Shown here piece after piece: positions 9,257 to 17,839 of a stretch of 64,000 nucleotides of DNA. The notes beneath the pieces were generated by a model. That model had not been told where the DNA came from, did no database searches, and saw only the letters and a list, made by a program, of their open reading frames with translations. How positions within the stretch are numbered: the first letter of the stretch is position 1; each line of letters begins with the position of its first letter. The position numbers and the translations under genes are program-made. Source of the DNA: an uncultured Clostridia bacterium (GTDB taxonomy: Bacteria > Bacillota > Clostridia > Oscillospirales > Acutalibacteraceae); contig CALWVR010000007.1 of NCBI GenBank assembly GCA_944385105.1, forward strand, positions 28,085-92,084, in the 5' to 3' direction.

Positions 9257-10864
9257 TTATTTAGTCTTTTTAGCGTTAAAAAAGTCTATTCCAAAGCTAT
9301 ATCCATAAAATATTACTCCGCTTAACTTTTTAGATGTTGCAAAGTATCTATCTTGTGTATACAATGGGTAAAATATAGCATTTTTATTTAAATAATCTTC
9401 TGCACTTATTAGGCATTGCATAGACTTTTCAGGTTCAGATAGTATAGCCTGCTCTAAAAGTCTATCATATTCTATGCTATTAAGTCCAGCAATATTTCTT
9501 GTATTATCGGACTTAAATATCTTTAAAAATTCAATAGCAGAATTACTCTGTGCCGTTATTGGAATAAAGGCTATTTGAAAATTTGAACTGTAAGCCTTTT
9601 TCATTAGAGAATCGAATGGTAAAGCTTCCATATTGAAATAGTAATTAAGTGTACCATTTAAATTTTCTATGATATTACTTACTATATTTTTTACAGTTGG
9701 ATCATCAAGGCAAATGATAGAAATAGATGGTAACTTTTTAATATTGAGATCCTGCATTCCTTTTTCAAATGAATCTTTTGCATCAGGTGACTTTTTTATA
9801 CAACGATTACTTCCACAAATATCACGAAAATTTCCTAAAGCAGTTTGCATGTTGTCTATAACTATATCATTGTACAAGTAGCAATAATTAGGGATAGAGG
9901 ATAAAGTGTATTCTCTATCTATAGATTTTAAGATTCCTAGCCTTATATTAGTATCGGAAAAAAGAGCATCCTTTGTATTAAATGTTAGACCCCATAGTGT
10001 ATCTTTAAAGGAGATAAGAGGTAAATTTAAATTTTTAGCTTCGTTTACTTTATCTGTTGTTAGTAAGGCTGCATCTACTGTTCCGTTGTTTATTAATGCT
10101 AAACTATCTGACATATCTTTTCCTATTGAAAATGCTATTCCAGCAGGTATAGGAACCATTTCTCCTGAATAATTTTCATTTCGTGTTAGACTAATACTTT
10201 TAAAATGATCCCAGCCATATCGTGTTTTAACTTTAAAGGCACCATTGCCGATTATAGTAGAAGATTCAAGTCCATACTGCCCATTTGTAGAGTAGAAAAA
10301 TTCTTTATTACAAGGCATAAAGGGAGGGGAAGATAGATAGTAGAGAAAGTTTTTATCAATGTATTCAAGTTCTATTAATAGTGTGTGGTCATTTAAAGCT
10401 GTAACGCCAAGAGTTGACTTGTCCTTCTTATTAAGATTTATAGCTTCTGCGTTCTTTATACAGTAGAAGACATTAGCTTTTGGGCTTTCAGTTTGACTAT
10501 CTATAGCGCGACTTATACCAAATACGAAATCATGAGCAGTAACAGGAGTTTTTTCTTTATTAGACCAATAAGCGTCATCTCTTAAATAAAATGTGTATTT
10601 AAGTCCATCGTCAGAAATATCCCATGATTTAGCAACTCCTGGAATAATATTTAAGTTTTCATCTGTACGTGTTAAGCCCTCGAATATATTTACTATTATT
10701 GTATTTGAAGAGGAGTCATTAGCAATTTGTGGATCAAGAGTTTTAGGTTCGCTTTCAAGATTGTATTTTATAGTTTGATTCTGAGGCGAATTTTTATCTT
10801 TTTTACATCCGCTGAGAGATAAGAGAAATAATAAGCATATTAAACAGAATAAGATTTTTTTCAT
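9257..10864 (-). CDS. Oligopeptide-type ABC transporter substrate-binding lipoprotein
   Basis: This 535-residue protein is a family 5 solute-binding protein of the OppA/DppA kind, which captures peptides or similar solutes outside the membrane. It has a lipoprotein signal, MKKILFCLICLLFLLSLSGC, with the lipidated cysteine at residue 20. Family features follow: EPKTLDPQIANDSSSNTIIVNIFEGLTR near 35-62 and the YTFYLRDDAYWSN block. The ATG at 10864 is preferred over the GTG at 10873 because AAGGGTG lies 7-8 bases before the ATG and the shorter form makes a standard signal peptide. No permease or ATPase gene is adjacent, so it must work with a system encoded elsewhere. Confidence 0.88.
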   Translation of the reverse strand: MKKILFCLICLLFLLSLSGCKKDKNSPQNQTIKYNLESEPKTLDPQIANDSSSNTIIVNIFEGLTRTDENLNIIPGVAKSWDISDDGLKYTFYLRDDAYWSNKEKTPVTAHDFVFGISRAIDSQTESPKANVFYCIKNAEAINLNKKDKSTLGVTALNDHTLLIELEYIDKNFLYYLSSPPFMPCNKEFFYSTNGQYGLESSTIIGNGAFKVKTRYGWDHFKSISLTRNENYSGEMVPIPAGIAFSIGKDMSDSLALINNGTVDAALLTTDKVNEAKNLNLPLISFKDTLWGLTFNTKDALFSDTNIRLGILKSIDREYTLSSIPNYCYLYNDIVIDNMQTALGNFRDICGSNRCIKKSPDAKDSFEKGMQDLNIKKLPSISIICLDDPTVKNIVSNIIENLNGTLNYYFNMEALPFDSLMKKAYSSNFQIAFIPITAQSNSAIEFLKIFKSDNTRNIAGLNSIEYDRLLEQAILSEPEKSMQCLISAEDYLNKNAIFYPLYTQDRYFATSKKLSGVIFYGYSFGIDFFNAKKTK

Positions 10865-10961
10865 AATTTTCACCCTTAATTATGTAATTTCAATATTATA
10901 GTTATTATCTTAACATAGTAGATTTCTTTTTTAAAGCATTATAAATTATATTTATAAAGAG

Positions 10962-10997
10962 ACTCACTTTAAGTTAAAAAATTAACTTAAAGTGAGT
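10962..10997. terminator. 16-bp perfect hairpin terminator
   Basis: Arms 10962-10977 and 10982-10997 with a 4-base loop. It sits just after the minus-strand stop at 11002 and separates the small membrane protein gene from the substrate-binding protein gene. Confidence 0.75.
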
Positions 10998-11001
10998 TTT
11001 A

Positions 11002-11181
11002 TTATTTTATCATGCCTTCGACATTGCCAAGAAGACTTTCCATAGATCTTACTGCTTTTGTTGCTTTACGTTTTACTTGTTTTTGATTTTTCATAGCATA
11101 ACATAACCAGCAAGTTAATAAAAATCCCATAATAATTCCTAATATTAAGCATTTAGTTCCAACTAGACTATTTTTGCACAT
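11002..11181 (-). CDS. Small single-pass membrane protein, unknown function
   Basis: A 59-residue protein with one hydrophobic helix (about 12-31, CLILGIIMGFLLTCWLCYAM), then a basic stretch KNQKQVKRKATK and an amphipathic tail. I chose the ATG at 11181 because AAGGAGGAATATA precedes it at good spacing. I do not recognise the family. It is transcribed away from trmL and ended by its own hairpin, so it is probably a one-gene unit. The size and single helix would fit a small membrane-associated regulator or a YtxH-like protein, but nothing proves this. Confidence 0.65.
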   Translation of the reverse strand: MCKNSLVGTKCLILGIIMGFLLTCWLCYAMKNQKQVKRKATKAVRSMESLLGNVEGMIK

Positions 11182-11320
11182 ATTATATTCCTCCTTTTTG
11201 TTATTTTCTATTAATTTATTCTTTCCATACCTAATAAAAATAATAATAATATTTTTTGACATTTAAAATTATATTGTTTTTACAGTGAAAAAATATATAA
11301 TAGTTATGGAGGGACAAAAT

Positions 11321-11818
11321 ATGAAAGAAATAAATATAGTTATGGTAGAACCTGAAATACCCCAAAATACTGGGAATATAGCTAGGACATGTGCAGCAAC
11401 TGGTGCAAGGTTACATTTAGTAGGTCCACTTGGATTTGAAATAGATGATAAGAGACTTAAGAGAGCAGGACTTGATTATTGGAGTCTTTTAGATGTAACC
11501 ATATATAAAAATTTAGATGACTTTTTTGATAAAAACAAAGGGCCTTTTTTTTACTTTTCAACTAAAGCAAAGAACTGTTACACTGATATTACATATCCTA
11601 ATGGCAGCTATTTAGTATTTGGAAAAGAAACTGCAGGGCTTGATGAGCAGCTTTTATTTGAAAATCAAGAAATGGCTGTTAGGATACCTATGGTAGATGA
11701 AGCAAGAAGTCTTAATTTATCCAATTCTGTTGCTATTGCAGTATATGAAACTCTTCGCCAATGGAATTATCCTGATTTGTTATGCAGGGGTGAGCTTAGA
11801 AATTATAAATATTTATAG
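11321..11818 (+). CDS. trmL: tRNA (cytidine/uridine-34 2'-O)-methyltransferase
   Basis: TrmL is a SPOUT-fold enzyme that methylates the ribose of the wobble nucleotide in certain leucine tRNAs. The 165-residue protein is a minimal SPOUT domain with the three family motifs: PQNTGNIARTCAATG (about 13-27), FGKETAGL (about 97-104), and MVDEARSLNLSNSVAIAVYE (about 119-138), which forms the trefoil knot that binds SAM. The ATG at 11321 has GGAGGG eight or nine bases before it. It is separate from the pgk operon that follows. Confidence 0.92.
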   Translation: MKEINIVMVEPEIPQNTGNIARTCAATGARLHLVGPLGFEIDDKRLKRAGLDYWSLLDVTIYKNLDDFFDKNKGPFFYFSTKAKNCYTDITYPNGSYLVFGKETAGLDEQLLFENQEMAVRIPMVDEARSLNLSNSVAIAVYETLRQWNYPDLLCRGELRNYKYL

Positions 11819-11844
11819 TTGGAGTATTTTTCGATCTATTTCTC

Positions 11845-11873
11845 TTGAAAAAAATATCTGCATACTATAAAAT
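11845..11873 (+). promoter_or_regulatory. Probable promoter of the pgk-tpiA-gpmI operon
   Basis: TTGAAA (11845-11850), 17 bases, TAAAAT (11868-11873), about 50 bases before pgk. Confidence 0.6.
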
Positions 11874-11923
11874 GTTTTGGGAATATATTTTTATAAACAT
11901 TATTTTTAAGGAGAAAATAATTG

Positions 11924-13117
11924 ATGAATTATTTTAATAAGAAAACTGTCGAAGATATAGATGTTTTAGGGAAAAAGGTTCTTTTAAGATGTGACTTTAA
12001 TGTTCCAATTGATGAAAATGGAAATATCGAAGATACTAAACGCATTGATGAATCCTTAAAGACTATTAGATATTTACTTTTAAATAATGCGAAATTAATC
12101 ATTGTATCACACCTGGGAAGACCAAAAGGTGAATATAATGTGAAATATTCTTTAAAACCTGTGGCTGAGTATTTGTCGAAGGTTTTAGGTATGGAAGTTA
12201 GACTGTCTAGGGATGTAGTAGGTGAAGACACAAAAAAGATTGTAAAGTCTTTAAAAAATGGAGAAGTGGTACTGCTTGAAAATGTGAGGTTTTGCAAAGG
12301 TGAGGAAAAAAATGACCCTGAGTTTTCAGAAAAACTTGCTTCACTCGCTGACGTTTATATCAATGATGCGTTTGGCACAGTTCATAGAGCTCATTCTTCA
12401 ACTGCAGGTGTTGCAAAATATTTACCATCCGCGTGTGGGTTCCTTATAAAAAAAGAAATAGAGGTTATGGGTAAAGCAATGAATGACCCTAAAAGACCAT
12501 TTATAGCTATATTAGGAGGAGCAAAAGTTTCTGACAAAATAGGGGTAATTAATAATTTGATAGACAAAGTTGATACGCTTATTGTTGGTGGAGGAATGGC
12601 ATATACTTTTATGAATGCCTTGGGTTACTCAATAGGAAATTCTATTTGTGAAACTGATAAATTAGATTTAGCTGTTGATATAATGGCAAAAGCCAAGGAA
12701 AAGTCTGTAAAGTTTATTATTCCTATTGATAATAAAGTAGGTAAAGAATATAAGCCGGATACAGAGATAAAGATAGTTAATTCCGATAGCATTCCAGAGG
12801 ATTATATGGGTCTTGATATAGGACCTAAGACGGAAGAGTTATTTTCACAAGCGCTTGAAGGTGCAGGAACTATAGTATGGAATGGTCCTATGGGAGTCTT
12901 TGAGTGGAAGAATTTTGAAAGTGGAACTCTTGCTGTAGCTAAAGCCGTGGCAAAGAGTGGAGCTGTATCGATAATAGGTGGAGGAGATTCGGCAGCGGCA
13001 ATTGAAAAACTTGGTTTTTCAAGTAAAATGACTCATATTTCAACTGGTGGAGGAGCATCACTCGAGTTTTTAGAAGGCAGAGAACTACCAGGCTTGGAAG
13101 TAATCGACAATAAGTAA
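11924..13117 (+). CDS. pgk: Phosphoglycerate kinase
   Basis: Pgk makes ATP from 1,3-bisphosphoglycerate in glycolysis. The 397-residue length is standard. Visible signatures are [10 protein letters not shown] near the N-terminus, SHLGRPKG, the hinge region [21 protein letters not shown], and the nucleotide-binding GGGDSAAA near the C-terminus. An in-frame TTG at 11921 directly precedes the ATG; I prefer the ATG, with AAGGAG about 10 bases upstream. It is the first gene of a glycolytic run with tpiA and gpmI; gap and eno, common members of this cluster, are absent here. Confidence 0.96.
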   Translation: MNYFNKKTVEDIDVLGKKVLLRCDFNVPIDENGNIEDTKRIDESLKTIRYLLLNNAKLIIVSHLGRPKGEYNVKYSLKPVAEYLSKVLGMEVRLSRDVVGEDTKKIVKSLKNGEVVLLENVRFCKGEEKNDPEFSEKLASLADVYINDAFGTVHRAHSSTAGVAKYLPSACGFLIKKEIEVMGKAMNDPKRPFIAILGGAKVSDKIGVINNLIDKVDTLIVGGGMAYTFMNALGYSIGNSICETDKLDLAVDIMAKAKEKSVKFIIPIDNKVGKEYKPDTEIKIVNSDSIPEDYMGLDIGPKTEELFSQALEGAGTIVWNGPMGVFEWKNFESGTLAVAKAVAKSGAVSIIGGGDSAAAIEKLGFSSKMTHISTGGGASLEFLEGRELPGLEVIDNK

Positions 13118-13148
13118 TAGTTTAGCTATATGTAATAGAAAAATATAG

Positions 13149-13192
13149 GCACCGTGTTGAGTTACAGTTATGTATTTATACGCGGTGCAATT
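13149..13192 (+). terminator. Hairpin between pgk and tpiA (partial terminator or processing site)
   Basis: GCACCGTG (13149-13156) pairs with CGCGGTGC (13181-13188) with one G-T wobble, followed by AATTTT. As tpiA follows in the same direction with no clear promoter, it probably attenuates or stabilises the mRNA rather than ending it. Confidence 0.45.
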
Positions 13193-13217
13193 TTATAACT
13201 TAAAAGGGGATATCTTT

Positions 13218-13985
13218 ATGAACAAGGAGCTTAGATGTCCAGTTATTGCTGGAAATTGGAAAATGAATAAGGACCCAAGTGAAACTAAAGATTTTATAAA
13301 AAGAATAATAGATGTAGTGAATAATAATGAAGGAAAAGTAATAGTATGTGTACCATTTATTGATTTGCCTGAAGCATTAATTTCTGCTAAAAATAGTAAA
13401 TTGTTAATTGGAGCACAAAACTGCCATTTTAAAAAAAACGGTGCTTTTACAGGTGAAGTTTCACCATCTATGCTTAAGTCTATGGGTGTAGAATATGTTA
13501 TAATAGGGCATAGTGAAAGACGCAATTATTTTAACGAGGATGATAAAATAGTTAATAAAAAAGTAAAAGCTGCTTTAGAAAGTGGCTTAAGTGTTATATT
13601 GTGCGTTGGTGAAAGCTTAGAACAAAGAGAGCTTAATGTTACTTCAGAAGTTATATCTAGTCAAATAAAAAGAGGACTTTATGAGGTTGATAAGTCAGAT
13701 ATGAAGAGGGTTATAATTGCTTATGAACCTATATGGGCAATAGGAACCGGAAGGACAGCAAGTCCGGATGCTGCAAATGAAGTTTGTTCGCTTATAAGAA
13801 AAATAATAGGAGACTTATACGACATTCAAACTTCTGAACATTTAATCGTTCAGTATGGTGGCTCTATGAACTCAAAAAATGCAAAAGACTTATTAAGCAT
13901 GAATAATATAGATGGTGGACTAATTGGTAGTTCTTCGCTTGATGCCGATGAATTTTTAGATATAATTGCTGCAGTCAAAAGTTAG
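13218..13985 (+). CDS. tpiA: Triosephosphate isomerase
   Basis: TpiA interconverts dihydroxyacetone phosphate and glyceraldehyde 3-phosphate. The 255-residue protein has the substrate-binding AGNWKMN (11-17, catalytic Lys15), the catalytic His in IIGHSERR, and the catalytic Glu in AYEPIWAIGTG, followed by the mobile loop and the phosphate-binding QYGGSM and GGLIGSSSL. The ATG at 13218 has AAAGGGG nine bases upstream; an upstream in-frame start would lie in the intergenic hairpin. It is the second gene of the glycolytic cluster. Confidence 0.96.
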   Translation: MNKELRCPVIAGNWKMNKDPSETKDFIKRIIDVVNNNEGKVIVCVPFIDLPEALISAKNSKLLIGAQNCHFKKNGAFTGEVSPSMLKSMGVEYVIIGHSERRNYFNEDDKIVNKKVKAALESGLSVILCVGESLEQRELNVTSEVISSQIKRGLYEVDKSDMKRVIIAYEPIWAIGTGRTASPDAANEVCSLIRKIIGDLYDIQTSEHLIVQYGGSMNSKNAKDLLSMNNIDGGLIGSSSLDADEFLDIIAAVKS

Positions 13986-14004
13986 TAGAAAGGAGTAAAC
14001 TTTT

Positions 14005-15519
14005 ATGAATGGTCCTTTAATGCTTATAATAATGGATGGTTTTGGAATTTCTAAGGAAGATAAAAATAACGCTATAAAGGTAGCAAAAACAAATAATCTT
14101 GATAAAATATTTTCGCAAAATCCATTTACAACTATTAGTGCATGTGGAGAAAGTGTTGGCTTGCCAGATGGACAGATGGGAAATAGTGAAGTTGGACATA
14201 CAAATATAGGAGCAGGCAGGATAGTATATCAAGAACTAACTAGAATAACAAAAGCTATAAAGAATGGAGACTTTTTTGAAAATAAAGCATTTTTATCTGC
14301 GATTGATAATGTTAAGAAAAATGATACTTCTTTGCATCTTATGGGACTTTTATCTGATGGAGGGGTCCATAGTCACGAGGAGCATCTTTATGCACTGTTA
14401 AGACTAGCAAAAGAAAAGGGTGTAAAGAAAGTGTATATACATGCCTTTTTAGATGGACGAGATACTTCGCCTACATCTGGGATAGAGTTTATTAAGAAGT
14501 GCCAGAAAATAATTAATGATATCGGTGTTGGCAAAATTTCTACTATAATGGGAAGATATTATGCTATGGATAGGGATAAAAGATTTGATAGGACCCAAAA
14601 GGCATATGAGGCACTTGTATGTGGAATAGGTGAGCGTTGTGATGACCCGTATGTTGCTATAAAGCATTCTTATGATAATGATGTGACTGATGAATTTATA
14701 AAACCAGTTATACTTGATAATGAAGGACGGATAAGAAAAAATGATTCTATCATATTCTTTAATTTTAGGCCAGATAGAGCTCGGCAGTTAACGCGTAGTC
14801 TTGTCGATAAAAGTTTTGACGGATTTAAACGTAAGGATGGATTTTTTAGTTTGAAGTTTATATGCATGACTAACTATGATAGCACAATAGATAATGTTGA
14901 TGTGGCATTTGCTCCAGAAGATTTAAAAAATACTTTTGGAGAATATATCTCAAGAAAAGGTTTAAAACAATTAAGAATAGCAGAAACTGAAAAATATGCT
15001 CATGTTACTTTCTTTTTTAATGGGGGAAAAGAAAAGGAATATGAAAACGAAGACAGAATACTAGTTCCGTCGCCTAAGGTTGCAACCTATGATTTGAAAC
15101 CTAGTATGAGTGCTTATGAAATTACAGAAAGAGTTGAAGAGGCAATAACTTCTCTTAAGTATAATGTGATTATACTTAACTTTGCAAACTGTGATATGGT
15201 TGGGCATACTGGTGATTTTAACGCTACCGTTAAGGCAGTAGAGACTGTTGATGTGTGCGTTGGAAGAATAATAAAAGAGATTCTTAAGACTAATGGATGT
15301 GCTATTATAACAGCAGACCATGGAAATGCCGATAAGATGTATGATGATAGTGGGAAGCCTTTTACTGCTCATACTTTAAATCCAGTTCCATTGTGCATCG
15401 TGGGCTATGAATGTAGCCTTAAATCAGGAGGAAAGCTTGCAGATATAGCTCCTACTATGCTAGATATTTTAAATTTAGAAAAACCTCCTGAAATGAGTGG
15501 GAAAAGTTTAATAAATTAG
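14005..15519 (+). CDS. gpmI: 2,3-bisphosphoglycerate-independent phosphoglycerate mutase
   Basis: GpmI is the Mn-dependent phosphoglycerate mutase of the alkaline phosphatase superfamily, needed in glycolysis and often during spore germination. The 504-residue protein has metal-binding Asp in LIIMDGFG (11), the phosphorylated Ser61 in MGNSEVGHTNIG, RDKRFDRT in the substrate site, and the C-terminal metal ligands in NFANCDMVGHTG and ITADHGNAD. AAAGGAG lies upstream of the ATG. It is the last gene of the pgk-tpiA-gpmI unit, ended by a clear terminator. Confidence 0.96.
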   Translation: MNGPLMLIIMDGFGISKEDKNNAIKVAKTNNLDKIFSQNPFTTISACGESVGLPDGQMGNSEVGHTNIGAGRIVYQELTRITKAIKNGDFFENKAFLSAIDNVKKNDTSLHLMGLLSDGGVHSHEEHLYALLRLAKEKGVKKVYIHAFLDGRDTSPTSGIEFIKKCQKIINDIGVGKISTIMGRYYAMDRDKRFDRTQKAYEALVCGIGERCDDPYVAIKHSYDNDVTDEFIKPVILDNEGRIRKNDSIIFFNFRPDRARQLTRSLVDKSFDGFKRKDGFFSLKFICMTNYDSTIDNVDVAFAPEDLKNTFGEYISRKGLKQLRIAETEKYAHVTFFFNGGKEKEYENEDRILVPSPKVATYDLKPSMSAYEITERVEEAITSLKYNVIILNFANCDMVGHTGDFNATVKAVETVDVCVGRIIKEILKTNGCAIITADHGNADKMYDDSGKPFTAHTLNPVPLCIVGYECSLKSGGKLADIAPTMLDILNLEKPPEMSGKSLIN

Positions 15520-15528
15520 ATTTATAGA

Positions 15529-15554
15529 GGATGAAACTTTTGTTTCATCCTTTT
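15529..15554 (+). terminator. Terminator after gpmI
   Basis: Nine-base-pair perfect stem (15529-15537 and 15542-15550), 4-base loop, TTTT tail. Confidence 0.9.
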
Positions 15555-15667
15555 AATATGTAAATGTTTAAAAGGATAATTTTAGAGTAATATAAGATTA
15601 ATGGGCAAAGAGGAGTATATTTAAATTTATGAAGTTTTTGTTAAAGTAAATATATAATTTAATTATC

Positions 15668-15697
15668 TTGACATTATAGATAAGAAAGTGCTAAAAT
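15668..15697 (+). promoter_or_regulatory. Promoter of rnjA
   Basis: TTGACA (15668-15673), 18 bases, TAAAAT (15692-15697). The implied leader is about 150 bases. Confidence 0.7.
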
Positions 15698-15703
15698 CAA
15701 AAT

Positions 15704-15857
15704 AGTGTTTGTGTTCGGTTTTTGTTAAAGATATAAAATAAATATCTTTGTGATTCTGTTTTTTTGTGTAGTATTAATTTCGTCCGGCACCGTCTGCGGA
15801 ACAAATTATGATAAGCATTTGCAATATAGATTTTGAAAGTTTTGGAGGTATTTTATA
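15704..15857 (+). promoter_or_regulatory. Structured 5' leader of rnjA
   Basis: The roughly 300-base gap before rnjA holds the gpmI terminator tail, the promoter and this leader. Two hairpins can be drawn. The first is AAAGATAT/ATATCTTT (15727-15734, 15742-15749), followed at some distance by a seven-T run. The second is a GC-rich one, TAATTT-TCCG with CGGA-AAATTA (15775-15808), with a 2x2 internal loop and a 10-base loop GCACCGTCTG. The ribosome site TTGGAGG follows. I see no gene in the gap. Confidence 0.45.
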
Positions 15858-17810
15858 ATGGCAGAAAAAAAAGAAAAAGAAAATTCTATTAATATAAGAA
15901 CTTTAAATAAGAAGTCTGAAGATTTAGGTAAGAAGCGAACATATAATTCTAAGACAAGAGGAAAGGAAATTTTGAATGTACAAAATGAAGATTTGGGCAA
16001 TAAGGGAGTCACGCTAAATAAGGCTAGACCAAATAATAAGGAGTCAAATGAAAATAAAGTTGAAGAACCAAAGAAAGTAAAAAAGGCAGGTTACAATAGC
16101 AAGAATGCAGCATCTAAAAGAGCAAATAAAAAATTAAGACAACCTAAAAAATTACCCTCAATAAAGGTAGCATTTTTGGGTGGTTTAAATGAAATTGGTA
16201 AAAATATAACCTTGTTTGAATGTGAAAATGATATGTTTATTTTAGATTGTGGGATGACGTTCCCTGATGTTGAGATGTTGGGAGTAGATCTTGTTATACC
16301 AGATTTTTCTTATATAGAGAAAAACATAGACAAAATTAAGGGAATAGTATTAACGCATGGGCACGAAGACCATATAGGAGCATTACCATATTTGCTAAAA
16401 AAGGTTAATCTACCTATATACGGAACTCCACTGACTATTGGTCTTGTTGGAGCAAAATTAAAAGAGCATGATTTATTTAATAAAGCTAAGTTGAATGTTG
16501 TAAAGCCAGGAAAAGCAGTAAAATTGGGATGTATGAACGTAGAGCTTATACATGTAAATCATTCTATACCTGATGCGGTAGGTGTAGCGATACATTCCCC
16601 AGCAGGAACGCTTGTCCATACTGGAGACTTTAAAATAGACTGTACACCAACCCAAGGTGGAATGATAGACCTTGGAAAATTTGCAAAGCTTGGCTCGGAG
16701 GGGGTACTGGCTTTATTTGCAGACTCAACAAATGCAGAAAGACCTGGATATACAATGACAGAACAAAAGGTAATAGCTTCATTTGATCTTTTATTTAAGC
16801 AGGCCGAGAATAATAGAATTATAATAGCTTCGTTTGCTTCAAATATAGGAAGAATACAACAGATAATAAATTGTGCTGTAAAATATGGACGAAAAGTTGC
16901 TTTTTCAGGGAGAAGCATGGTAAATTATATGTCTATAGCAAAAGAACTTGGCTTTTTTGATGTTCCAGATGGCGTGCTTATCGACATAGATTTATTAAGT
17001 AAATACCCTAAGGAGCAAACTGTATTATTAACTACAGGTAGTCAAGGAGAACCAATGTCTGCGCTTTCTAGAATGGCTTATGCTGATCATAGAAAGGTTG
17101 AAGTTGGTCCTGAAGACTTTATTATAATCTCTGCTAATCCTATTCCGGGAAATGAAAAAATGGTTGGCTCTGTAATAAATGAATTAATGAAAAAAGGATG
17201 TACAGTTGTTTATGAATCTATGTATGAAGTCCATGTATCAGGACATGCATGCCAAGAGGAGCTAAAGATTATGCAGGGTCTTACAAAGCCGGAATACTTT
17301 ATACCTGTCCATGGTGAACAGAAACATTTAATACATCATGCAAAGATAGCTAAAGATATGGGTATGAAAGACTCTAATGTTTTTATTGGAGATATTGGGG
17401 ACTTAATAGAAATTAATCGTGACTATATGAAGAGCTTAGGAAAGGTACCAGCGGGAAGAGTATTAGTTGATGGCTTAGGGGTAGGAGATGTTGGAAGTAT
17501 AGTTTTAAGAGATAGAAAACATCTTGCCCAAGATGGATTAATAGTAGTTGTGTGCACAATTGATTTTTCAAATGGATATATTGTTTCAGGGCCAGATATA
17601 GTATCGAGGGGATTTGTGTATGTAAGAGAATCTGAGCCTTTAATGGATACAGCTAAAGGTAAGGTAACTAAAGTTTTAGAGGCATGTAATAAAGAGGGAA
17701 TAAGAGAATGGGGAATAATGAAAACGAAAATAAAAGAGGAACTTTCAAGATTTTTTTATGAACAAACTAAACGTAGCCCAATGATTTTGCCTATAATTAT
17801 GGAGATATAG
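15858..17810 (+). CDS. rnjA: Ribonuclease J
   Basis: RNase J is a metallo-beta-lactamase/beta-CASP nuclease with endo- and 5' exonuclease activity, central to mRNA decay and rRNA maturation in Firmicutes. The 650-residue protein has the metal site THGHEDHIG (H167, H169, D171, H172), VHTGDFKID, the beta-CASP elements ASNIGRIQQ and SGRSM, and the C-terminal VHVSGHACQEELK and PVHGEQKHLIHHA. Residues 1 to about 100 form an extra lysine/asparagine-rich, low-complexity extension before the usual family start (IKVAFLGGLNEIGKN). Usual RNase J is about 555 residues. The start is ATG with TTTGGAGG upstream. The long leader suggests control at the mRNA level. Confidence 0.93.
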   Translation: MAEKKEKENSINIRTLNKKSEDLGKKRTYNSKTRGKEILNVQNEDLGNKGVTLNKARPNNKESNENKVEEPKKVKKAGYNSKNAASKRANKKLRQPKKLPSIKVAFLGGLNEIGKNITLFECENDMFILDCGMTFPDVEMLGVDLVIPDFSYIEKNIDKIKGIVLTHGHEDHIGALPYLLKKVNLPIYGTPLTIGLVGAKLKEHDLFNKAKLNVVKPGKAVKLGCMNVELIHVNHSIPDAVGVAIHSPAGTLVHTGDFKIDCTPTQGGMIDLGKFAKLGSEGVLALFADSTNAERPGYTMTEQKVIASFDLLFKQAENNRIIIASFASNIGRIQQIINCAVKYGRKVAFSGRSMVNYMSIAKELGFFDVPDGVLIDIDLLSKYPKEQTVLLTTGSQGEPMSALSRMAYADHRKVEVGPEDFIIISANPIPGNEKMVGSVINELMKKGCTVVYESMYEVHVSGHACQEELKIMQGLTKPEYFIPVHGEQKHLIHHAKIAKDMGMKDSNVFIGDIGDLIEINRDYMKSLGKVPAGRVLVDGLGVGDVGSIVLRDRKHLAQDGLIVVVCTIDFSNGYIVSGPDIVSRGFVYVRESEPLMDTAKGKVTKVLEACNKEGIREWGIMKTKIKEELSRFFYEQTKRSPMILPIIMEI

Positions 17811-17839
17811 GATTTTAATCATTATTAGGAGGGGTTTTT

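Noticed and set aside
11251-11284. TTGACA at 11256 as trmL promoter
   Set aside because: No acceptable -10 lies at 16-18 bases; a TATAAT at 11296 has only a weak -35 (TTGTTT), so neither was listed as a feature.
13149-15790. GGCACCGT shared by the pgk-tpiA hairpin and the rnjA leader as a regulatory repeat
   Set aside because: An 8-base match only, in different structural contexts; chance cannot be excluded.
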